This document shows positions 58,435 to 64,000 of a stretch of 64,000 nucleotides of DNA, one piece after another (the stretch's first letter is position 1; each line of letters begins with the position of its first letter). The notes under the pieces are model-generated. The model saw only the letters and a list, made by a program, of their open reading frames with translations, had not been told where the DNA came from and did not search any database. The stretch lies in the NCBI RefSeq assembly GCF_000312545.1, contig NZ_HE997540.1, forward strand, positions 208,514-272,513, given 5' to 3'. Both the position numbers and the translations under genes were made by a program. This DNA is from Bartonella senegalensis OS02. GTDB taxonomy: Bacteria; Pseudomonadota; Alphaproteobacteria; Rhizobiales; Rhizobiaceae.

Positions 58435-59376
58435 CTAGAGAATAAAATACCAAACAAAGAATTCAATCAAAAGAATTCCAAATATAGCCGCTAAATAAAA
58501 TAACGAAAAGAAAAACGTCTTTTTTGCCATCAAAATAGTTGCATCATGCGTATCAGCTTTCCACAAACGATAAGCAAAATGCATAAAGATAATGCTCAAA
58601 ATTGTTGAAAAAATACCATAGAAAACACCTGCAAAACCAGTAACAAAAGGTCCAGTAGCACATATTGCCATTAGAATAGTATAAAATAAGATTTGTTTTT
58701 TTGTCGAATGCTCACCTCGTACATTAGGCATCATAGGAATACCCGCTGCACCATAATCAAGAGATGAAAAGAGAGAAAGCGACCAAAAATGCGGTGGAGT
58801 CCACATAAAAATGATTAAAAATAATAAAAAACTCTCAATACTCACTGTGCCGGTTGCCGCAGCCCATCCAATCATAGGTGGAAAAGCTCCTGCTGCACCA
58901 CCAATAACAATATTTTGCGGCGTTATACGCTTTAGCCAAATTGTATAGACAACAATATAAAAGAAAATTGTGAATGCAAGAAAAAGTGCTGAAAACCAAT
59001 TAATGAAACTCCCCATAATCAATACAGAAAGTACAGAAAGAACCATGCCAAAAATAAATGCCTTCTTAGGGCTGATTTTACCGCTAGGAATAGGGCGAGT
59101 TTTAGTACGTTCCATCATCGCATCAATATCCGCATCATACCACATATTCAGTGCCCCAGCACCACCACCACCTACAGCAATACACAAAATTGCTAAAAAA
59201 CCATACAATGGATTTATAGAAACAGGTGAGAGGATCAATCCAACCAGAGCAGTAAAGACAACAAGCGACATAACCCGTGGTTTTAATAATGTGATATAAT
59301 CATAAATACTCGTTTTTGGAGAAATGGACTTACCACTTATAACCGATAATTCTCTTGGAATAGACATTCCGCTCAC
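58435..59376 (-). CDS. ctaB: Protoheme IX farnesyltransferase (heme O synthase)
   Basis: A 313-residue UbiA-family membrane protein with about nine helices. The allylic-diphosphate site NMWYDADIDAMMERTKTRP and a second acidic region are present. It converts heme B to heme O for terminal oxidases. A second ATG four codons in (MSIPRELS) could be the start. In many rhizobia ctaB stands among cytochrome aa3 oxidase genes next to tldD; here none of those genes is present between ctaB and tldD, so the product probably serves a cytochrome bo-type oxidase encoded elsewhere. Confidence 0.94.
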   Translation of the reverse strand: MSGMSIPRELSVISGKSISPKTSIYDYITLLKPRVMSLVVFTALVGLILSPVSINPLYGFLAILCIAVGGGGAGALNMWYDADIDAMMERTKTRPIPSGKISPKKAFIFGMVLSVLSVLIMGSFINWFSALFLAFTIFFYIVVYTIWLKRITPQNIVIGGAAGAFPPMIGWAAATGTVSIESFLLFLIIFMWTPPHFWSLSLFSSLDYGAAGIPMMPNVRGEHSTKKQILFYTILMAICATGPFVTGFAGVFYGIFSTILSIIFMHFAYRLWKADTHDATILMAKKTFFFSLFYLAAIFGILLIEFFVWYFIL

Positions 59377-59762
59377 AAACCTTTCCCATCTCTGTCATCC
59401 ATAGGCAAATATTTTCTGGCATACGGGAATGACCAACTAATGTACTTTTGAGAACATAGGGGATACTTATCTTATAGATATCCATTAAAAACAGAGAGAA
59501 GTATCTGCAACAAAAATACATTTTTTCCATATACATTTTTTCTTACATTTAAAAATGTATCATAAAAACAAAATACATCCTACCAAACATCATACAGCAA
59601 AGCTAAAAGCTTTTTCCTTATAGGATACTGTTTTTTCACTTTTCCTTTCATGAATATGGGTTAATATGTCTTTGGTAGAAACTGATTTTGTGTTACAATT
59701 CCAGTTTAAAATTTTTTTATATAAACCTCTGCACAATAGTGTTGATTTAGGTAAGGTTTTCT
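59377..59762. other. Divergent spacer between ctaB and the IalB-family gene
   Basis: No supported gene. This is where cytochrome c oxidase genes stand in some related genomes; no remnant of them is recognisable. Confidence 0.5.
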
Positions 59763-60302
59763 GTGATACTTTATAAATTGATAAAAAAAACTTTCTTTGT
59801 TGTTGCTATTCTTTACGCACTTTATAATATCTCTATCACTCACGCTGTTGCACAAACACCAAACATGCAAAATGTCCCTCCCCCACAAACCTATGGTGCA
59901 TGGACAAAAGTTTGTTCTCTGCCGCCAGGTACACCGAATATACAATGTGAAGTTGTACAAAACGTCCATGCACAGAATCGCCATGATATTACCCTGCGGG
60001 TTACTTTTTATAAACTCCCTAAAAATCAGGGTGTTTTGATGCGTGTTTTTGTTCCCATCCGCGTTGAATTGCGCCCTGGTGTTGGACTTAAAATTGACGA
60101 TAAAAATATGGGACGAATAGAATATCGTCGTTGTCTGGGTGATAACTGTGTGGCTGAAGCTGTTCTTAAAGATGATATATTACAATTTTTTTTAAAAGGT
60201 AAAACAGCAACTTATTTTATCTTCACAACTCCCGAGCAAGGAATTGGAAGCCCTGTTGACCTCCAAGGACTTAGTGATGCCTATAAAAATTTACCAATGT
60301 AA
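59763..60302 (+). CDS. Invasion-associated locus B (IalB) family exported protein
   Basis: A 179-residue protein starting at GTG, with a signal peptide ending near AVA-QTP. The mature domain opens YGAWTKVCSLP and has cysteine pairs (VCSLPPGTPNIQCEV and RRCLGDNCVAEA), the pattern of IalB-family proteins. IalB itself aids erythrocyte invasion in Bartonella, but this copy lies next to tldD, is common to most Rhizobiales, and is likely a paralog with an envelope role. It should not be taken as the virulence gene ialB. Confidence 0.85.
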   Translation: MILYKLIKKTFFVVAILYALYNISITHAVAQTPNMQNVPPPQTYGAWTKVCSLPPGTPNIQCEVVQNVHAQNRHDITLRVTFYKLPKNQGVLMRVFVPIRVELRPGVGLKIDDKNMGRIEYRRCLGDNCVAEAVLKDDILQFFLKGKTATYFIFTTPEQGIGSPVDLQGLSDAYKNLPM

Positions 60303-60408
60303 TAAAATTATACACATTGATGAATCAAAATATCTCATAATTTGTTTTACAGCTTCTTGAAAAAATAAATGAAACCTTTCAGATATCAATGAAAAGAGAA
60401 TAACAAGT

Positions 60409-61827
60409 ATGAAATCCCTAATCGACCATTTTGATATTCCTTCAGCTAAAGTGCAATCACTTGTGCAAGAATCACTTCACCATGCTGATGATGGTGAGCT
60501 TTACCTTGAGTATACAGAAAGTGAAACGCTTTTATTTGATAATGGACAGCTTAAAAATGGCTCATTTCATCAAGATATGGGGTTTGGTCTGCGCGTTGTT
60601 GCGGGAGAAGCCACTGGATATGCGCATTCTAGTGAATTATCAGCTGCTGCACTCAAACGTGCCAGTGAAGCAGCAAAAACTGTTACTTACAAGAATCATG
60701 CGGGACCTTATAGCGCAGCTCCTCAACCAACAAACAAAAAACTTTATCAACCACATAATCCTCTTAATGTTCCATCATTTGAAGAAAAAAGCGCACTTTT
60801 GCAAAAAATTGATAACTATCTACGTGCAAAAAATGATAAATTGCATCAAGTAACTGTTTCTCTTTCCGGTTCACTACAGCATGTTGAAATTTTACGCGCT
60901 GATGGCCATCTTGTTCGTGATGTCCGTCCTCTTGTGCGACTTTCTATATCTGTGGTTGCTGCTGAGGGTAATCGGCGTGAAAATGGTTTCTACGGATGTG
61001 GTGGACGACAAGTATTTAGCCAATTCATTAGCGAAAACAATTGGAAAGAAGCTGCCGATGAAGCTTTGCGTATGGCTCTTATAAACTTAGAAGCAGAAGC
61101 AGCTCCAGCAGGAACATTTGATGTTGTTTTAGCCAACGGATGGCCTGGCGTTATGCTTCATGAAGCCGTAGGCCATGGATTGGAAGGAGACTTTAACCGC
61201 AAAAAAACATCTGCTTTTTCCGGACTTTTGGGCCAACAAGTTGCTGCAAAAGGTGTGACAGTTGTTGATGATGGTACAATTCCAGAATGCCGTGGTTCAC
61301 TCACCATTGATGATGAAGGTACACCATCAGGATATAACGTTCTTATTGAAGATGGAAAACTTGTTGGTTTTATGCAGGACAGGCTAAATGCTCGGCTTAT
61401 GGGTGTTAAGCCAACTGGAAATGGACGGCGTGAATCCTATGCATATGCACCAATGCCACGAATGACAAATACGATCATGTTAGGAGGCGATAAAACACCT
61501 GAAGAAATTTTATCCTCACTCAAAAGCGGTATCTATGCTGTTTCCTTTGGTGGTGGACAGGTTGATATTACTTCTGGAAAATTCGTCTTTGAATGCACGG
61601 AAGCTTACAGAGTAGAAAATGGCAAAATTGTAGCCCCCATTAAAGGTGCAACTCTTATTGGAAACGGACCAGAAGCCATGAAACGTATTACAATGATCGG
61701 AAATGATAGCAAACTTGATAATGGTATCGGTATGTGCGGAAAAGCCGGACAAAGCGTTCCTGTTGGCGTTGGACAACCTCATCTGCGCATTAATAATATG
61801 ACAATTGGTGGAACAGCACTTGCATGA
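60409..61827 (+). CDS. tldD: Metalloprotease TldD
   Basis: A 472-residue protein of normal length. The zinc motif HEAVGHGLEGDFNRK places His251, Glu252 and His256; the C-terminal block ends GVGQPHLRINNMTIGG. TldD works with TldE/PmbA to degrade unfolded peptides and to process small peptides such as CcdA or modified microcins. A tldE/pmbA partner is not in the window. GAGAATAACAAGT precedes the ATG. Confidence 0.96.
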   Translation: MKSLIDHFDIPSAKVQSLVQESLHHADDGELYLEYTESETLLFDNGQLKNGSFHQDMGFGLRVVAGEATGYAHSSELSAAALKRASEAAKTVTYKNHAGPYSAAPQPTNKKLYQPHNPLNVPSFEEKSALLQKIDNYLRAKNDKLHQVTVSLSGSLQHVEILRADGHLVRDVRPLVRLSISVVAAEGNRRENGFYGCGGRQVFSQFISENNWKEAADEALRMALINLEAEAAPAGTFDVVLANGWPGVMLHEAVGHGLEGDFNRKKTSAFSGLLGQQVAAKGVTVVDDGTIPECRGSLTIDDEGTPSGYNVLIEDGKLVGFMQDRLNARLMGVKPTGNGRRESYAYAPMPRMTNTIMLGGDKTPEEILSSLKSGIYAVSFGGGQVDITSGKFVFECTEAYRVENGKIVAPIKGATLIGNGPEAMKRITMIGNDSKLDNGIGMCGKAGQSVPVGVGQPHLRINNMTIGGTALA

Positions 61828-61890
61828 AAGATACAAATCAACTTGATTAAAAAAAATTCAACAGAATTTAAAAGAGTTTTTCCATTTAGG

Positions 61891-63144
61891 TTAGAACTTC
61901 CAGTGTGTCTTCGCTTTGCGCTTGCTCAAAAATGCAACAATTTCAACATGTGGTGACCATAAAAATTGATCAATTGGTATGATTTTCTCTATTGTGTAGC
62001 CACCGGCAACAAGAAGAGATAGATCTCGAGCCAGCGTAACGGGATTGCACGAAATGGCCACTACACGGGGGATTGTTGTTTTCGCTAGCTCACGTACCTG
62101 TTCTCGTGCACCAGCGCGTGGAGGATCAAAAACAACGCACTCAAAACACGACAGCTCCTTCGCAGAAAGTGGATGACGAAAAAGATCACGTTTTTCACAA
62201 GTGACTGTTTTTAAACCCGTCGCAAAACGTGCTGCCCGATCTAAATTTGCTAATGCTGTCTCATCATTTTCTACCGCATGAACATTCATCTTTTTTGCCA
62301 TACGTAAGGTGAATGTTCCTACCCCTGAAAACAAATCAACGGCATTCTTTGCTTTCTTTAAATAGGCTAAAATAATATCGCCCATAATATTTTCTGCCTC
62401 ACAAGTCGCTTGGAGAAACCCACCAGCAGGAAATTCAACACAAACATCTCCAAAGTAAATGAGTGGTTTTTCTTGTTCAACCAAAACTTCACCTTCAACA
62501 GATAAACGTGTCATTCCACATGTAAGAGCTGTATGAACCATTTTCTGTCGGATATACTCGTCCCTTACAATACACCCTTCAAAAGCAACATCTAAACCAT
62601 TTGCAACAGATGTCATTGTAACCTGAAAACGCTTGGTATGATTGCCTATAAGAGCGCAAAGTAGCTTGATAGAATCGAGTTTAGAGATAATCTCTAAACG
62701 TGTAACTGGACATTCCTCAAGTGCGATAACATCATGAGATAAATAACGGTTGAAGCCAACAATATGACCTTTCCGAGTAGCAAGGGCTGTTAAAGTGATT
62801 CGACGGCGATTTTGATATCCACATTCAATTAAAGGAGAAACAAAAACATAAATCCCATATCTTTTTAACGCATCAACAACCAATTGTCGTTTCCAAGAGC
62901 GATAAGTATCAGCATGCCAATGCTGAAGAACACACCCTCCACAATTTTCAAAATGCTGGCAGACAGCATCAATGCGTTCTGATGATTTTTCTTCTAAAGC
63001 AATAAGTTTTCCATATTTTCCATGAAGAGAAACTATAGCGACTTCGCCTGGTAAAGTAAAAGGAACAGAGATAACGCCATGTGAGCTGTTGGAAATACCG
63101 TGACCACTTGCTCCAATATGGTCGATTACAACTCTGTTACTCAC
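61891..63144 (-). CDS. Class I RNA m5U methyltransferase (TrmA/RumA-type, Fe-S)
   Basis: About 417 residues from GTG 63144, which follows GGAG by 9 bases and overlaps the tlyA stop by 8 bases; an in-frame start at 63252 would lie deep inside tlyA. It has a TRAM-like N-terminal part, Fe-S cysteines CQHFENCGGC, the SAM motif LFSGVGTFTLRMAKK, the DPPRAG motif and the catalytic Cys in AISCNPVTLARDL. It methylates uridine C5 in rRNA or tRNA. Which substrate cannot be said. Confidence 0.9.
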   Translation of the reverse strand: MSNRVVIDHIGASGHGISNSSHGVISVPFTLPGEVAIVSLHGKYGKLIALEEKSSERIDAVCQHFENCGGCVLQHWHADTYRSWKRQLVVDALKRYGIYVFVSPLIECGYQNRRRITLTALATRKGHIVGFNRYLSHDVIALEECPVTRLEIISKLDSIKLLCALIGNHTKRFQVTMTSVANGLDVAFEGCIVRDEYIRQKMVHTALTCGMTRLSVEGEVLVEQEKPLIYFGDVCVEFPAGGFLQATCEAENIMGDIILAYLKKAKNAVDLFSGVGTFTLRMAKKMNVHAVENDETALANLDRAARFATGLKTVTCEKRDLFRHPLSAKELSCFECVVFDPPRAGAREQVRELAKTTIPRVVAISCNPVTLARDLSLLVAGGYTIEKIIPIDQFLWSPHVEIVAFLSKRKAKTHWKF

Positions 63145-63886
63145 TCTTTTTTTCTCCGAATAACAAATATTCCAAATTGCCATCAGCACCTGTAATGGAT
63201 GAGGGAAGCAAACCTTTTGCGGTCCACCCTCTTTGCGTATTGAGCCAATCAAAAAGTCCCTCAGCAGTTTGTTTTGCTCTTGAGAAATCTCTCAATATCC
63301 CCCCCTTACCAAGAAATTCTCGACCAATTTCAAATTGTGGCTTTACCAATAAAACGGCTTGTGCTCCCTGCTTTGCTAAAGACAAAACAGGAGGTAATGC
63401 AAGTTTGAGAGAAATAAAACTAACGTCTGAAACAATAAGATCAATCTCCCGTCCATCTAAATGTTCCTGTTTTAAATCTCTAACATTGAACCCTTCTAAT
63501 AAGGTTATCGCACTGTTACCAACTAAACGTGCATCCAATTGATTATGACCAACATCAATAGCAATAATATGCTCTGCTCCACGCTCTAAGAGAACTTGTG
63601 TAAAACCACCTGTCGATGCTCCGATATCAATGGCTGTCACTTTATCGGTTATAATCGGAAATGCATCAAGTGCACATATCAATTTCAGAGCTGCACGTGA
63701 AACATAATTCTGTGCAGGATCACAAACGGTAATTTCTGCGTCATCAGAAATGATTTGCCCAGCTTTTAAAATAATTTCACCATTAACCTTAACCGTTTGG
63801 CGTACAATAGCATCACGTGCTCGCGAACGCGTCGTAAAAAAGTTTTTTTCAACTAAAAGAATATCGAGCCTTTTTCTAACGGCCAT
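63137..63886 (-). CDS. tlyA: TlyA-family rRNA (cytidine-2'-O)-methyltransferase
   Basis: A 249-residue protein with an N-terminal S4 RNA-binding domain (RKRLDILLVEKNFFTTRSRA) and an FtsJ-type methyltransferase domain with DIGASTGGFTQVLLERGA. The family 2'-O-methylates rRNA; some members are hemolysin-named. It begins 1 base after the dxs stop and overlaps the following methyltransferase, so dxs, tlyA and the methyltransferase are one operon. Confidence 0.94.
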   Translation of the reverse strand: MAVRKRLDILLVEKNFFTTRSRARDAIVRQTVKVNGEIILKAGQIISDDAEITVCDPAQNYVSRAALKLICALDAFPIITDKVTAIDIGASTGGFTQVLLERGAEHIIAIDVGHNQLDARLVGNSAITLLEGFNVRDLKQEHLDGREIDLIVSDVSFISLKLALPPVLSLAKQGAQAVLLVKPQFEIGREFLGKGGILRDFSRAKQTAEGLFDWLNTQRGWTAKGLLPSSITGADGNLEYLLFGEKKSE

Positions 63887-63887
63887 C

Positions 63888-64000
63888 TCATACTCGAACT
63901 TTCTGCACTGTCCGAATCTTACGTCCTAGAGCAGAAAAAACCGTATTAACAATACCAACAGCATCCAGTCCTATACGCGAAAGAACTTTCTCTGGTGAAC
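63888..64000 (-). CDS. dxs: 1-deoxy-D-xylulose-5-phosphate synthase, C-terminal end (gene enters from the right)
   Basis: The last 36 codons, on the minus strand, read SPEKVLSRIGLDAVGIVNTV and then FSALGRKIRTVQKVRV before TGA. The LDAxGIV block is the C-terminal end of DXS, and the dxs-tlyA order is usual in Rhizobiales. DXS starts the MEP isoprenoid pathway that IspH finishes. The bulk of the gene lies beyond the window. Confidence 0.8.
   Translation of the reverse strand, partial: SPEKVLSRIGLDAVGIVNTVFSALGRKIRTVQKVRV

Noticed and set aside
59763-60302. The virulence gene ialB itself
   Set aside because: Neighbours (ctaB, tldD) and wide occurrence of this copy in Rhizobiales point to a paralog; ialA is not adjacent.

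Overview
The window is AT-rich alphaproteobacterial DNA that reads as a Bartonella-like member of the Rhizobiales. The signs are a hemin-binding/Omp25-type porin, an IalB-family protein, MucR, CcrM, a PleC-like kinase, rhizobial gene neighbourhoods (feuN-feuP-feuQ-cycHJKL-degP-TCS-glnE; ispH-thrB-rnhA; dxs-tlyA-methyltransferase) and long gene-poor spacers with very low GC. The species cannot be fixed from the sequence alone.

Layout. 1-6.3 kb: end of a family-4 uracil-DNA glycosylase, aminopeptidase N, a PleC-like hybrid-PAS histidine kinase and a convergent O6-alkylguanine-DNA methyltransferase. 6.6-8.5 kb: hemin-binding porin with a long upstream spacer holding an exact 20-bp tandem repeat. 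8.5-22 kb: one long minus-strand block running from feuN-feuPQ through cytochrome c maturation genes ccmI-ccmE-ccmF-ccmH, degP, a second two-component pair and glnE. 22.2-27 kb: penicillin-binding protein 1A followed by DUF1214 and DUF1254 envelope proteins, then a DUF1499 protein with a 5' frameshift. 27-35.4 kb: sparse region with tRNA-Gln, sodB, oligopeptidase B, mucR, sufE and a broken DUF5330 gene. 35.4-44.4 kb: broken peptidoglycan-binding protein, an integrase relic, ppdK, a DsbA-like thioredoxin, a DUF721 protein, mutY, ccrM and a broken HAD phosphatase. 44.4-47.4 kb: a gene-poor island with three tandem paralogous small exported proteins of unknown function. 47.4-56 kb: thrC, an M16 peptidase, a split 7TM-PAS-GGDEF-EAL protein with degenerate catalytic motifs, a YqgE/AlgH protein, a DsbD-N-like protein and a second integrase relic. 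55.7-64 kb: rnhA, thrB, ispH, heme O synthase, an IalB-family protein, tldD, a TrmA/RumA-type RNA methyltransferase, tlyA and the end of dxs.

Themes. The envelope and periplasm are heavily represented (PBP1A, DegP, Ccm, DsbA, DsbD-like, porin, FeuNPQ). Five genes carry single-base frameshifts in or beside A/T homopolymers; this is either active gene decay or homopolymer sequencing error. Two loci hold remnants of the 5' half of the same P4-type tyrosine recombinase, so mobile DNA once integrated here. The least explained locus is the triplicated small exported protein family at 45.3-46.8 kb.
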